Notes: a model not told the origin generated them from the sequence alone. A stretch of DNA of 64,000 nucleotides from JAFDZV01 sp964455525 (GCA_964455525.1 CAYVWR010000008.1:62001-126000), one strand, 5' to 3'. Counted from the first letter of the stretch, positions 17,944 through 26,981 are shown. Numbers and translations are program-made.

Positions 17944-19527
17944 TCAGCCCGGAATGCCCGCAATCTCTTCCTCTTCGACGCTTACCACCTTTACATCACG
18001 ACCGAAGAGTTCCTCCAGAAGCCCTTTCTTTCTGTTGGCGCTCCACAGCTCAAAGCTCGGCTCGCACTTCTGGCGACATCGTATACGAAAGGTAATGGAA
18101 CGATCGTCGAAAACGGTCTCAACATTCTCCACATTCCTCTTATGGGTGCGATCAAGCCCATCGGCCACACGAAGGATGGCGGCCAGATAGCGAACGCGTT
18201 GCTGATCGCCGGTACGCAGACCTGCAAAGGATGGATGCCGTCCTTTCGGATGCGATTTGCGATGATACCGGGCAACATTGGCAATGATCGCGATCTCATC
18301 ATTTGTGAAACCGAGCGCCTCGCTGTTCTGGATCAGATACTGAGAATGTTTGTGGTGGGACGAGTGAGAGATATAATAGCCGATATCATGAAGAAGGGAG
18401 GCCGCTTCCAGGTGCTCGCGGTAGACATCCTCGATATTGTGCAACGGCTGCAAAGCATCGAAGATCGACAGAGCAAGATCAGCAACATGGCGACCATGGG
18501 CTTCATCGAACTTATACATGCGCCCGATTTTCATCACCGTATCATAGCGCAGATCAAGCAGATGCGCCGGGCCATCTTCCTCCTCCGCCTGCTTCTGGAT
18601 GGTGTCGAGCACAATCCCCTCCCGAAGCGCATAGGTGCTGATGGTCAACTCCTCGGCCCGGCATTCCTCCATGATGGTCTCCAATGTCACCGCCCCCGCA
18701 GCAAGGATATCGGCGCGGCGTGGATCAACGCCGGGGATCGCAGCGCGCTCGGCAAAACTTTTTGCCTTCAGCACCCGCACCACCACCCGGTGGATCTCCT
18801 GGCGCGTGACGGTGACCCCATTCAGCGACTCCGGCACTCCGGCGCCACGCATGGCAATGGCCATCGCGGCAATCGTCTGTGCCGTGCCGCTTGAGGCTAT
18901 CACCCGCCGCGGCTCTGCGTTGCGGATCTCTCTGATAGCATGATAGATCTCGCCGCGAAGGAACATCCTGCAACGATTCACTTGATCGGCTGTCACCTTC
19001 TCATCTGGAAAGAACCGCTGCGTCATACGAATGGCCCCTATCCTGAAACTATTCGCATAGAGGATGTTGCCATGCTCCCCTACAAGAAACTCAGTGCTGC
19101 CACCACCGATATCGAACAGAACAACCCGCTCGGCATAGATCGGCAGTGCCTGAAGCACCCCAAGATAGATAAGCCGGGCCTCCTCAAACCCGGAAACCAC
19201 CTCGATCTCGATGCCGGTTTCCTCACGAACCCGGCGTATGAACTCGTCGCGGTTCGAAGCCTCTCGTACCGCGCTTGTAGCAACGGCTCGAACAGGGGAA
19301 GCGGTACGTTCGGCAATCAGGGCGAACAATCTCATCGCCTCCATGCCACGCGCCATCGCCTCATCTGAGAGAAGCTTGATCTGTGATGGGCCTTCTCCAA
19401 GCCTTACCATCACCTTCTCTTTTGTGATAACCGAGAACTTGTTCCCCCCAAGCAACCCCACCACCACCAGGTGGAAGCTGTTGGTGCCGACATCGATCGC
19501 GGCCAGAGTTTCCGAGTACTGCATCAT
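17944..19527 (-). CDS. Ppx/GppA phosphatase with C-terminal HD domain
   Basis: Exopolyphosphatase or guanosine pentaphosphate phosphatase of the sugar kinase/Hsp70 fold. Seen motifs: AAIDVGTNSFHLVVV (phosphate 1), ATSAVREASNRDEF, LFDIGGGSTEFLVG (phosphate 2), and a VIASSGTAQTIAAMA region. The C-terminal part (about residues 320-500) is an HD-type domain with LLHDIGYYISHSSHHKHSQ and further histidines. The 527-residue length fits the two-domain enzymes. I start at the ATG at 19527 (MMQYSETLAAIDVG). Longer in-frame starts overlap the next gene and precede the conserved first strand. Substrate choice between polyphosphate and pppGpp cannot be decided. Confidence 0.9.
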   Translation of the reverse strand: MMQYSETLAAIDVGTNSFHLVVVGLLGGNKFSVITKEKVMVRLGEGPSQIKLLSDEAMARGMEAMRLFALIAERTASPVRAVATSAVREASNRDEFIRRVREETGIEIEVVSGFEEARLIYLGVLQALPIYAERVVLFDIGGGSTEFLVGEHGNILYANSFRIGAIRMTQRFFPDEKVTADQVNRCRMFLRGEIYHAIREIRNAEPRRVIASSGTAQTIAAMAIAMRGAGVPESLNGVTVTRQEIHRVVVRVLKAKSFAERAAIPGVDPRRADILAAGAVTLETIMEECRAEELTISTYALREGIVLDTIQKQAEEEDGPAHLLDLRYDTVMKIGRMYKFDEAHGRHVADLALSIFDALQPLHNIEDVYREHLEAASLLHDIGYYISHSSHHKHSQYLIQNSEALGFTNDEIAIIANVARYHRKSHPKGRHPSFAGLRTGDQQRVRYLAAILRVADGLDRTHKRNVENVETVFDDRSITFRIRCRQKCEPSFELWSANRKKGLLEELFGRDVKVVSVEEEEIAGIPG

Positions 19528-19658
19528 AACGTTTCGTCGCGAACGATTGAACATTGACCTGAAGAAGTTACGAACGATACTACTGTGCAACCGCGTTATG
19601 ATTTGCAGAGCGGCAATACGCCATACCTTCCACAGACGCTGAGGGAAGAAAGATCCCG

Positions 19659-19868
19659 TCACTCCAAGTCGCGAAAATCCGCATCCTTGACCTTTGAGTA
19701 GTCGATCCCAACACGACGCCGATCGGGGGTAACGCGCTGCGTAGGGCGCGGAACGGCCACGGTATGGCGTCGCTTACGTGCCGGAGGCGCGAAGAACCTG
19801 CGAATCGTTCCCTTGAGAATCCAATAGAGAAGAAACGCCAGAACGACAAGAAGGAAATAACGAACCAT
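19659..19868 (-). CDS. small single-span membrane protein (DUF4834-like)
   Basis: A 69-residue protein. An N-terminal membrane helix (YFLLVVLAFLLYWIL) is followed by a very basic segment (RRFFAPPARKRRH) and a conserved-looking acidic end, DYSKVKDADFRDLE. This layout, with a D/E-rich C-terminal DxxxVKDADF motif, resembles DUF4834-type proteins of Bacteroidota. The start is the ATG at 19868, one codon inside a TTG-initiated frame. It sits 131 bases upstream of the Ppx/GppA start on the same strand. Function unknown. Confidence 0.6.
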   Translation of the reverse strand: MVRYFLLVVLAFLLYWILKGTIRRFFAPPARKRRHTVAVPRPTQRVTPDRRRVGIDYSKVKDADFRDLE

Positions 19869-20013
19869 CAAGTTGTATCCGGTACAAAACTCAGGCTGAT
19901 ACAGACAACGTTAGGCCACGTTCAAAACCATCCGCGTAGAACCTACAACGCTCGGCAGTTCGCTTCGGCTACAGGCCCGGAGCAGACCGGAACATTGTGC
20001 GGTGGAGAGTAGA

Positions 20014-20403
20014 TCAGGGAGGATAAACGTAGCAAAGCCGGGCATCGGAAGGACGCAGGATCTCACCAGTCGGCATCTCAAACATCCCCGGATCGTTTAC
20101 GAAATCCATGCCTGTTGTGTTGACGATCAGGATAGGGGCAGCCGTGTAGTGGGGGAAATACAAGGCATATGCATCCGAAAGGTCAGCAGGATAGTCGATT
20201 GCGATCGGCTGCTCCATTGCCCGTCCACGACCCCGGATAGTGCCCATTGCAGCTTAGGACCGCTCTGAAGATAGACCACCAGATCAGGCCTCAGGAGATC
20301 CGCATCGCCCTGATATCCTCCATGCTTCGTCTTCCGATCGCAACCCCGTAGTCCCCCACTCCATCGGCCGTACCCGGACCGACCGCGCATCCGGGACATC
20401 TCG
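20014..20403 (-). pseudogene. decayed deoxynucleoside kinase (dGK/dCK family)
   Basis: Two adjoining minus-strand frames together spell the C-terminal half of a deoxynucleoside kinase. The first frame contains RPDLVVYLQSGPKLQ. The second, shifted near 20245, contains IRGRGRAMEQPIAIDYPADL, then SDAYALYFPHYTAAPILIV and NTTGMDFVNDPGMFE, all in family order. The N-terminal half with the P-loop is absent, because the folK stop lies 11 bases upstream. What remains upstream of RPDLVV is unrecognisable. A deletion plus a frameshift therefore inactivate it. folK followed by a deoxynucleoside kinase is, as far as I recall, a usual order in this group, which supports decay in place rather than insertion. 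A sequencing error could explain the frameshift but not the missing P-loop. Confidence 0.75.
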
Positions 20404-20413
20404 GGAACAGGTT

Positions 20414-20929
20414 CTACCGATCCAGGCTCACCGCTCCGGCACCATCGCCCGCCATGGCAAGCAGTTCCACTACGGTTTTTCCCAGCAGAGGATGCACAGC
20501 ATCAGGGGCTATCTCCGCAAGCGGGACAAGCACAAACCCACGGAACTGCATCTCCGGGTGCGGAATGCGCAGCCGCTCGGTCGCAACCACCAGATCACCG
20601 AATAAAATGATGTCGATGTCGATCTCCCGCTCCCTCCATCGTGCACGCCGTACCCGCCCCAGCTCCAGTTCGATTGTACGCAGATGATCCAGCAACAGCT
20701 CCGGTGCAAGCTCCGTTTCGATGACCGCAGCAGCATTGATGAACTCCGGCTGATCGCGATACCCCACCGGCTCGGTTGCATAGAGCGCCGAGGCGCGCAG
20801 CAGCCGTACCCCGGGGATCGCCCCGATCATCGCCAGAGCGGCACCGATGGCGGCGGCACGATCGCCGATATTTGCACCAAGCGAGAGATAGGCCAGTTGA
20901 TGCCCCATGCCGCTCCCACGTTTATTCAT
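20414..20929 (-). CDS. folK: 6-hydroxymethyl-7,8-dihydropterin pyrophosphokinase
   Basis: Transfers pyrophosphate from ATP to hydroxymethyl-dihydropterin in folate synthesis. The 171-residue protein shows LAYLSLGANIGDRAAAI at the N-terminus, SALYATEPVGYRDQPEFINAA, LELLLDHLRTIELELGR-like helices, and the substrate/metal segment REREIDIDIILFGD followed by LRIPHPEMQFRGFVLVPLAEIAP. All are diagnostic. The start at 20929 overlaps the folB stop by eight bases, so the two are coupled. Longer starts run far into folB. The decayed kinase follows immediately. Confidence 0.95.
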   Translation of the reverse strand: MNKRGSGMGHQLAYLSLGANIGDRAAAIGAALAMIGAIPGVRLLRASALYATEPVGYRDQPEFINAAAVIETELAPELLLDHLRTIELELGRVRRARWREREIDIDIILFGDLVVATERLRIPHPEMQFRGFVLVPLAEIAPDAVHPLLGKTVVELLAMAGDGAGAVSLDR

Positions 20930-21305
20930 GCGCCAGCCCCCGTTCCCTGCGCGTCTCCACCTCCACCGCGCGCATAACGCCATCGATAGGCACCGAGAGC
21001 TTGCGCAGCCGCACGGTAACGCTCTGTGCCACCGGAAACCGGTTGAGCAGAGCATCGGCAATTGCAACCACAAGCGACTCCAGAAGCCGCCGGTTGGTCC
21101 CGGTCAGTATATCACGGGCAAGCTCGTATGCCTCCTGATAATTCACCGTATCCTCAAGATGATCGCTCGCAGCGGCAGCCGAGATATCGGCTTCGATATC
21201 GATATCGAAGCTATAGCGGCCACCGATGCTCCGCTCGGCCTCGCCCACACCATGGCGCGCATAGATCTCGGCTCCAAGGATACGAATCATGGAAAGGTTG
21301 GACAT
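20922..21305 (-). CDS. folB: dihydroneopterin aldolase
   Basis: Cleaves dihydroneopterin to hydroxymethyl-dihydropterin and glycolaldehyde, one step before FolK. The 127-residue protein starts MSNLSMIRILGAEIYARHGV, with the conserved tunnelling-fold segment ARHGVGEAERSIGG. It then has FDIDIEADIS, DTVNYQEAYELARD (the VNY motif), LLESLVVAIADALL with the conserved Glu, and VTVRLRKLSVPI. The start at 21305 gives a normal length; MIRI at 21290 is an alternative. It heads a folB-folK pair with an 8-base overlap. The glycosyltransferase gene upstream is 43 bases away. Confidence 0.94.
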   Translation of the reverse strand: MSNLSMIRILGAEIYARHGVGEAERSIGGRYSFDIDIEADISAAAASDHLEDTVNYQEAYELARDILTGTNRRLLESLVVAIADALLNRFPVAQSVTVRLRKLSVPIDGVMRAVEVETRRERGLAHE

Positions 21306-21348
21306 TGATGTATCAGTGATAGAAAAAAAATCGCCGAGGGCACAACGA

Positions 21349-22401
21349 TCAGGCAGACGGTCGTATGCCCGGCGATGCTTCCGGCTGCAACGTTCTCCGA
21401 TACCCATCGACCAGTGCCGATTCCGATGGCACCGTGCCATTGCCTACGCTCGGCACGGTACGGGCCGCATAAAACATCTGGAAGAACCAACGGTTGTGCC
21501 GGGCGATCTTCCCCACTGAAATAGGAGTGCGATACCGAAGCAGATCAGGCAGCCCGCGCAAACCTTCACGAAGCCCGCGAAGCACTGCCTCGCGTCCCCC
21601 GGGCTTGCGTTTCAGCAACGCCATCAGGAGGCGGCGGCCGGTATGAACCGAGGCAACCAGAACGGAAAGAGGGAGGGGAAAGAACTTGAACGCGCACCAG
21701 ATGTTATTTCGGGTGTCCACCTCCAGTGCTCGCGCAGGACTTACCGCACGGGGTGCATGCCGGTGGATCAGCGAAAAACGTGGATCGAGCGCAACAGGAA
21801 TATCATGATAGAGAAGTTCCAGGCCGAGCGCATACTCCTCCCCACCCCAGAAGAGCCGTTCATCGTATCCGCTGGTACGGCGAATGGCATCCCGGCGAAA
21901 GCACATCCCCGCTCCGACCACAAACATCCCCTCGTATCCGCTCCCTCGAAGCCGCCGCCTGGAGAAACGTCCCATATCGCCAAACTCGGTAGCCCCGGTA
22001 TAGAGGTTGATGCTCCGAAAGCAGAGCGCGCCAAAATACGGATTCGCCTCCATGAACTCGACCACCTCGCGGATTGTCCCGGCATGGGCAGGGGTGCAAT
22101 CTTCATCGAAACAGAAGATATACGGTTCCGGCCGACCAAGCATGACGCGATTACGTGCCACCGCTCCAAGGTTCTCCGATAATGCCATCACCTCCACGCG
22201 ATCGCCGTAGGTGGCGGCAACAGCCTCGGCGGTGCCATCGTTGCTGGCATTATCAATAACGATAATATGGAGACGGTCGCGGGGGTACTCAACTCGCTCG
22301 AACATGCCGAGAGTGCGCAGCACCTCCTCGCAGCGGTTATAGCTCAGGATACCAACAGCGATTGCGGGAAGCTCGCGGCCCCCCGATGCTCCGAATTGCA
22401 T
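21349..22401 (-). CDS. family 2 glycosyltransferase
   Basis: A 350-residue GT-A fold sugar transferase. Seen: AIAVGILSYNRCEEVLRTL at the N-terminus, HIIVIDNASNDGTAEAV, SENLGAVARNRVM, and the metal site FCFDEDCTP. A conserved acceptor-side segment GAGMCFRRDAIRRTSGYDER plus WGGEEYALGLEL follow. This pattern fits rhamnosyl- or N-acetylglucosaminyl-like transferases of surface polysaccharide synthesis. The C-terminal 100 residues are basic and may bind the membrane. The start at 22401 is taken because the preceding 42 codons have no family counterpart. It probably shares a transcript with folB downstream (43-base gap), but no functional link is evident. Confidence 0.82.
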   Translation of the reverse strand: MQFGASGGRELPAIAVGILSYNRCEEVLRTLGMFERVEYPRDRLHIIVIDNASNDGTAEAVAATYGDRVEVMALSENLGAVARNRVMLGRPEPYIFCFDEDCTPAHAGTIREVVEFMEANPYFGALCFRSINLYTGATEFGDMGRFSRRRLRGSGYEGMFVVGAGMCFRRDAIRRTSGYDERLFWGGEEYALGLELLYHDIPVALDPRFSLIHRHAPRAVSPARALEVDTRNNIWCAFKFFPLPLSVLVASVHTGRRLLMALLKRKPGGREAVLRGLREGLRGLPDLLRYRTPISVGKIARHNRWFFQMFYAARTVPSVGNGTVPSESALVDGYRRTLQPEASPGIRPSA

Positions 22402-22487
22402 ATGGATTGTCGTCGGCAATGGCACAAGGGGAACCTGGCCCTCCCACGCAGGATGGCCAAGGAATGATTGAATGGAACAGACAGAGA

Positions 22488-22521
22488 AAATCCCGTGCAG
22501 CATAGACGCTACACGGGATTT
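22488..22521 (-). terminator. intrinsic terminator of the TPR gene
   Basis: Arms 22488-22501 and 22508-22521 pair over 14 positions with one mismatch (AAATCCCGTG against CACGGGATTT outside, AGC/GCT inside) around a 6-base loop. The minus strand continues with a short T run. It lies 33 bases beyond the TPR gene stop. Confidence 0.75.
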
Positions 22522-22554
22522 GAACACAAGCTTCAGGTCGCGCGCCAGGATCGC

Positions 22555-23988
22555 TTATTCACTGCTCAGCAGCATCTTCTTGACTTCATGGAGCGCAGCC
22601 GCCTCAGGAAACTCGACAACAAACTCATCGCGCATACGCGGGTCAAGCCGGATCGCATCGCGGAGCGCATACGCCATCTCCGGTAGGCGTTTCATAGCCA
22701 GCAACGACTTGGCCCGTCCATAATGCGACTCTCCCCAATCGGGATCAAGGCTGATAGCATGCTCGAATGCTGCCAGAGAATCGGCAAACCGGCTATCCTC
22801 GTACAGCGTTTCCGCATATTCGTACCAGCATTCCACATCCGATGGATCGATCTCCGTGGCCTGACGATAACACTCGATCGACTCCTTGACGCAGCCCATA
22901 TTATAGAGAACATCGGCACGTGCAAACCAGAGATCGGGATCGAGCGGGTTGCCGACAAGCGCCGCATCGTAATCCGAGAGAGCGCTGTCGAACTGCTCCA
23001 GGGCATCGTAGCAACTTCCGCGACCGAACAGTACCTCATAGTTATCCGGCTGGTATTTCAGAGCCTGATCGAAGCACTCGATCGCCTCCTTGTACTGCCC
23101 CATCTCCTCGTAGGCATTGCCCAGATTGTACCACGCCGCAGCATCCGATGGCTCATATTTCAATGTCTCCCGATAGCAGGTGATGGCCTCCGGGAGACGT
23201 CCGAGATTCGCCAGACTGTTGCCCCGATTATACCAGGCAGCAGGAAACTCTTCATGCACCGCCAACGCCATATCATAGCTATCAACAGCTTTCTGAAAAT
23301 GGCCCTTGCGCCCAAGAACGATGCCTCGGTTATACCAAGCATTGAAGTTGAACGGGTCTTCCTCAAGATACCGCTCATATGCCTGAAGGGAGTCGTCGAG
23401 CCGATCAAGGAAGTCGTAGCAATATCCCAGCTCATAGAGGCATTCCTTGCCAAACTGCTCGCTACGAAGCAGCGACTGGAAGATGGCCGCGGCATCTTCG
23501 TAGCGCTCAAGCCGTTCCAAGGCAATGGCCTTGCTGAAAAGCGCTTCCTCGTTGGCTGCCTCGCGTTCCAGTGCCCCATCGAAACACTGGATGGCACGAT
23601 CGCCAAAACCAAGGGCATCGAGCGCAACACCCCGGTTGATTAATGTATCAAGATCCGAAGGATTCATGATATCGGCCTGGTCGTAACAGGCCAGCGCCTC
23701 CTCCGGACGGCCAAGATTCGTCAGAATGATCCCCTTACGAAGCCACACAAGGTGGCTGTACGGGGCGAAACGAAGCCAGTGCTCACAAAGCCGAAGTGCC
23801 TCCGCAAAGCTCTCCTCCTCGATGCACTCCTCCACTAACTCTTCCAGCACTTCAACGTTAGGAATCGATATATCGTCATCGCCGGGATCGCCGTTCAACC
23901 GCTCCCGAAATCGGCGAATCACGTCGTCACGTTCCTCAGGGCTTAGTCCCTCAGAGAGGTCGTCGTCACCAAAATTATACGTATCCAT
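22555..23988 (-). CDS. tetratricopeptide repeat protein
   Basis: A 477-residue protein made almost entirely of TPR units. After an acidic N-terminal 45 residues, about eleven to twelve 34-residue repeats follow. They can be read from the recurring AWYNRGxxLxxxGxxxxA pattern, for example NAWYNRGIVLGRKGHFQKAV, AAWYNRGNSLANLGRLPEAI and AAWYNLGNAYEEMGQYKEAI. No signal peptide or membrane segment is seen, so it is probably a cytosolic scaffold. Large TPR proteins of this type are typical of Bacteroidota/Chlorobi genomes. No catalytic domain is present. It has its own terminator, and a possible promoter box (TAACTTCG on the minus strand at 24052-24059) lies 64 bases upstream. Confidence 0.88.
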   Translation of the reverse strand: MDTYNFGDDDLSEGLSPEERDDVIRRFRERLNGDPGDDDISIPNVEVLEELVEECIEEESFAEALRLCEHWLRFAPYSHLVWLRKGIILTNLGRPEEALACYDQADIMNPSDLDTLINRGVALDALGFGDRAIQCFDGALEREAANEEALFSKAIALERLERYEDAAAIFQSLLRSEQFGKECLYELGYCYDFLDRLDDSLQAYERYLEEDPFNFNAWYNRGIVLGRKGHFQKAVDSYDMALAVHEEFPAAWYNRGNSLANLGRLPEAITCYRETLKYEPSDAAAWYNLGNAYEEMGQYKEAIECFDQALKYQPDNYEVLFGRGSCYDALEQFDSALSDYDAALVGNPLDPDLWFARADVLYNMGCVKESIECYRQATEIDPSDVECWYEYAETLYEDSRFADSLAAFEHAISLDPDWGESHYGRAKSLLAMKRLPEMAYALRDAIRLDPRMRDEFVVEFPEAAALHEVKKMLLSSE

Positions 23989-24413
23989 AGGGAACGTTCC
24001 TCTGTTCGGGTTGTGATGCCATCCCTACCAATAGAACAGGTATAAAGACAGCGAAGTTACCGAGTTCAATATTACATGCCCCCTTCCCGCAATGCAAGGA
24101 CTATTTCCCCTTGAAACAGGGCATCATGCAGGCAAGGATGTTATCTCAGAACGAACGTTCATCAGGTAAAATCCTTTAAAAATCTCAGAAAAACGAGCTT
24201 TTGGGTGTATTGTCAGGATGCTTTTTTCATCCTTCCCCTTCCCCCGAACCCCGCCTGTTGTAGCGTCCGGCTCCTGTGGCATAGACCAGATTTCGTAAGT
24301 TATCCGTTCTTCGTTCCCCCGGCCCACACAACCCAGGAACATCGTGAAAAAGGCACGGGTATGCCGTGCGGGAACCGGTGGCGCAGAAACAGAGACGTAT
24401 ATCCGTTAGACTT
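23989..24413. other. divergent intergenic region
   Basis: About 425 bases between the leftward TPR gene and the rightward DUF1684 gene. On the minus strand, TAACTTCG at 24059-24052 matches seven of eight positions of TAnnTTTG. On the plus strand, the TTTCGTAAGTTA stretch near 24290 resembles the nuoA and methylmalonyl-CoA mutase promoter boxes but is imperfect. No gene is supported. Confidence 0.4.
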
Positions 24414-25088
24414 ATGAGGACAATGGTGACCAGAGCACGAAAATATCTTCCGGCAGGACTCTCTCTTCTGGTCATGATGGCTCCCGGTTGCAACGAGCAT
24501 CAAGCGTCGAGAGAAGGGCCGGCCGATACGGTCGCCCTGAGAAGCTCCGCAGATTCCTACGATGTTACGGCTCTGCTCGGCGAGCGAACCGCCAAGGACA
24601 ACCATTTTCGTCAGGATGGCTCTCCGATACCGGAAGAGCAGCGTGCAACATTCCCCGGGCTGCAATACTTCGCTCCCGATACAACGCTGGTGTTCAACCT
24701 CGCGATCGCAAAGAGCGCAAACCCCGAGCCGATAGTGATCGCCGCAACCAAGGGAGACCAACGGAAGATGAGCCGCTACGGAACGTTTTCCTTCATGATC
24801 GATGGAAAGGCCTGTACCCTTACGGCGTTCACCTCGGAAGGAAATCCGGGCGCACTCTTCGTTCCATTCAAGGATATGACCAACGCTAGCGAAACCTACG
24901 AGGTGGGACGATATCTTGATCTTGCACTACGAGACGACGATCAGTATCAGCTTGACTTCAACCTCTCTTATAACCCCTACTGTGCATATAATCCCGGCTA
25001 TACCTGCCCTCTTGTACCGGAGGAGAACATCCTTGCGGTGGCCGTACGTGCAGGCGAGAAGCTCCCGCCCAACCATCTCTCACACTAG
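24414..25088 (+). CDS. DUF1684 lipoprotein
   Basis: A 224-residue protein with a lipoprotein signal peptide: basic start, hydrophobic LPAGLSLLVMMAPGC, lipidated Cys. The mature domain matches DUF1684: FPGLQYFAPDTTLVFN, a GTFSFMIDGKACTLTAF strand pair, ALFVPFKDMTNASETYEVGRYLD, then the diagnostic LDFNLSYNPYCAYNPGYTCP and PEENILAVAVRAGE. Function of the family is unknown. The ATG at 24414 is used. An ATG three codons later (24423) is equally possible and has GAGGAC in front. A second lipoprotein gene follows with almost no gap. Confidence 0.82.
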   Translation: MRTMVTRARKYLPAGLSLLVMMAPGCNEHQASREGPADTVALRSSADSYDVTALLGERTAKDNHFRQDGSPIPEEQRATFPGLQYFAPDTTLVFNLAIAKSANPEPIVIAATKGDQRKMSRYGTFSFMIDGKACTLTAFTSEGNPGALFVPFKDMTNASETYEVGRYLDLALRDDDQYQLDFNLSYNPYCAYNPGYTCPLVPEENILAVAVRAGEKLPPNHLSH

Positions 25089-25177
25089 TGGAGAGGGGTG
25101 CCGGAAGAGCGAGCACAGTTCCCCATTTTCCAGATCGATCAGTGAATCAGAACAACTTCAGCGATAGATCAACCCTT

Positions 25178-25783
25178 GTGACAACCCGTCTCCGCCATTC
25201 GATGCTGCTTGCATTGACGGTGATTGCTGTCGGCTGCTCCGGAGCACGGCAGACACAACGAACCGAAGCACCAACGGAATCACTGCCGGCAATTACACTA
25301 TCAACCGAGCAGATCCACTCGCCAAGCGGCGATATGGCAGCTCGCCTGCCCAGCGACTGGGTCATGCTCGATGCGGCACAACTGGAATCACCCCAGATAT
25401 TTGCAGTGGCCTGTAACCCGAAGTATACACTATCGGTCATCTTCAGCGAAACCCCTGCCGATAACGCCGCGCGCAGCATTTTATCACGCGATGGATTGCG
25501 TGGGCTGGTGGAGGCAAGCTTTCAACTGCATTGGAAACGGAGCAACGGGCGGGCAGTGATGATAGGCGACCCGGAGGAGTTTGCCATCGGACGAAGGCGC
25601 TTCGGCGCCTTTACCTATACCACCGACTCGATGCAAACGGTAACCCGCGTAGCGGTCTTCTACACGAATGCCCATGTCTATGAGTGTGCATTGACCCATC
25701 TCACGTTCAATGCACAGGAACTGCCCAGCCCCAAAGTGCTCCGTGGCATTCATCAGCTTATTCTTGGTGGCATCGAATGGTGA
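25178..25783 (+). CDS. lipoprotein of unknown function
   Basis: A roughly 200-residue protein with a lipoprotein signal: RLRHSMLLALTVIAVGC, lipobox IAVGC. The mature protein shows no motif I know, with strands such as TLSVIFSETPADN and FGAFTYTTDSMQTVTRVAVFY. The latter suggests a PsbP/Mog1-like or DcrB-type sandwich in which a protein's own transport stress domain is common, but this is a guess. The start is uncertain. GTG at 25178 gives a normal basic n-region, the ATG at 25202 gives a very short one, and the upstream ATG at 25088 overlaps the previous stop. Confidence 0.6.
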   Translation: MTTRLRHSMLLALTVIAVGCSGARQTQRTEAPTESLPAITLSTEQIHSPSGDMAARLPSDWVMLDAAQLESPQIFAVACNPKYTLSVIFSETPADNAARSILSRDGLRGLVEASFQLHWKRSNGRAVMIGDPEEFAIGRRRFGAFTYTTDSMQTVTRVAVFYTNAHVYECALTHLTFNAQELPSPKVLRGIHQLILGGIEW

Positions 25784-25866
25784 CCCTAAAACCAGAGAAC
25801 CGAAGGCAATGACGGGCATTGCGCAGATCTTAACCCTCTTGGCAAGACGGCAACCGGATACAACGC

Positions 25867-26286
25867 TCAGGCGTTGGCAAGCCCTATACCTACATCGCGC
25901 TGGCGAATCCAGTATCCAATGCGTTCCAGAAGCTGTGGAACCCTGAACGGCTTATTCACCAGATCATTGGCGCACATCTTTTCAAAACGTTCGCGTGTGA
26001 CCTGATCTGCCGTAACGATAATAACCGGAATGCCTTGGGTTTCCGGGTCCGATTTGATGGTTGCAGTGGCAACCCCGCCATCCAGACGTGGCATTCGTAG
26101 ATCCATCAGGATCAGATCGGGCTTCCACTCCCGAATCTGCTGATAGATGGATTCGTCCTCACACCACTTCGTCTCGTAGCCTGCGCGTTGTAGAGCAAAC
26201 TGCATCGCCTTGGCAATCGCCGCATTGTCTTCCACGATCATGATTCGATGCCGACGATTGCCTACTGCATCTACTTCACTGTGCAT
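25867..26286 (-). CDS. single-domain response regulator (CheY-like receiver)
   Basis: A 139-residue phosphoacceptor receiver with no output domain. Seen: RIMIVEDNAA with the acidic pair E19/D20, the phosphorylation site Asp62 in LILMDLRMPRLDG, the conserved Thr in VIIVTADQVT, and Lys in LVNKPFRVPQLL. It must act through protein partners, as in phosphorelays or motility. The matching histidine kinase is not in the window. The start at 26286 (MHSEVD) is preferred; an in-frame alternative at 26310 adds eight residues. It is isolated, with about 270 bases before the tRNA terminator. Confidence 0.85.
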   Translation of the reverse strand: MHSEVDAVGNRRHRIMIVEDNAAIAKAMQFALQRAGYETKWCEDESIYQQIREWKPDLILMDLRMPRLDGGVATATIKSDPETQGIPVIIVTADQVTRERFEKMCANDLVNKPFRVPQLLERIGYWIRQRDVGIGLANA

Positions 26287-26559
26287 AGTTCTATCAACCT
26301 GCCAGATCATCTTCTTAAAGGTCTACTTGAATTGATCACACGTTCTCACCACACCACTGCCATTTACTAGAACGTACATAAACTGTGCCCAAAGTCTCCT
26401 CACCCGTCAAGCGCCCAAAGAAATGAGAGACCAGGACCATCACAACCTTCCTCATCTTCGGAAATCAGGGATATCATCGTTGTAATGGCAGCCAGGGGGG
26501 CATCGCACTGCAATATTATCCAGATGGCAGAACGACGCAACGTAAAACCGCAACAAAAA

Positions 26560-26588
26560 AAAGCCCAACTGTATAACAGTTGGGCTTT
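26560..26588 (-). terminator. intrinsic terminator of the tRNA operon
   Basis: Arms 26560-26572 and 26576-26588 form a perfect 13-bp stem (AAAGCCCAACTGT against ACAGTTGGGCTTT) around ATA. On the minus strand it runs into eight Ts. It lies five bases beyond tRNA-Glu. Confidence 0.95.
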
Positions 26589-26592
26589 AAAG

Positions 26593-26664
26593 TACCGCGT
26601 ACGAGAATCGAACTCGTGCTACCGCCGTGAGAGGGCGGCGTCCTAACCGCTAGACGAACGCGGC
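26593..26664 (-). tRNA. tRNA-Glu (CTC anticodon)
   Basis: Minus-strand cloverleaf of 72 bases. Acceptor GCCGCGT pairs with ACGCGGT, the anticodon stem CCGCC/GGCGG closes the loop CTCTCAC with anticodon CTC, and the T-arm holds GTTCGATTC. Discriminator A, CCA not encoded. Last gene of the three-tRNA unit. Confidence 0.95.
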
Positions 26665-26727
26665 ATGTTGTGCCAATAAAGCCGGACCCGGGGTCCGTAA
26701 ACACTGCTCCATTGTCACTTTCTGATG

Positions 26728-26800
26728 TTGCCCCGCCAGGGCTCGAACCTGGACTCTTCTGATCCAGAGTCAGACGTGTTGCCAGTTACACCACAGGGCA
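26728..26800 (-). tRNA. tRNA-Gln (CTG anticodon)
   Basis: Minus-strand cloverleaf of 73 bases. Acceptor TGCCCTG pairs with CGGGGCA (one G-U), the anticodon stem TCTGA/TCAGA closes the loop CTCTGGA with anticodon CTG, and the T-loop is GTTCGAGCC. CCA not encoded. Confidence 0.94.
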
Positions 26801-26858
26801 GATTTGAAAGGGTCGGCCACAAAAATACCCTTTCTACATTTCAAATGCAAGTAGAACG

Positions 26859-26932
<74 letters not shown>

Positions 26933-26950
26933 GAAATGCCAAAGAGGGGA

Positions 26951-26981
26951 CAAATTTACATAGACTGGTCCCAATTGGCAA
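26951..26981 (-). promoter_or_regulatory. Bacteroidota-type promoter of the tRNA operon
   Basis: On the minus strand TAAATTTG (26958-26951) matches TAnnTTTG exactly. It is preceded, after 20 bases, by TTG (26981-26979). That is the spacing of the Bacteroidota sigma factor consensus (TTTG, about 19-21 bases, TAnnTTTG). Transcription would start near 26944, about 12 bases before tRNA-Ala. Confidence 0.8.
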
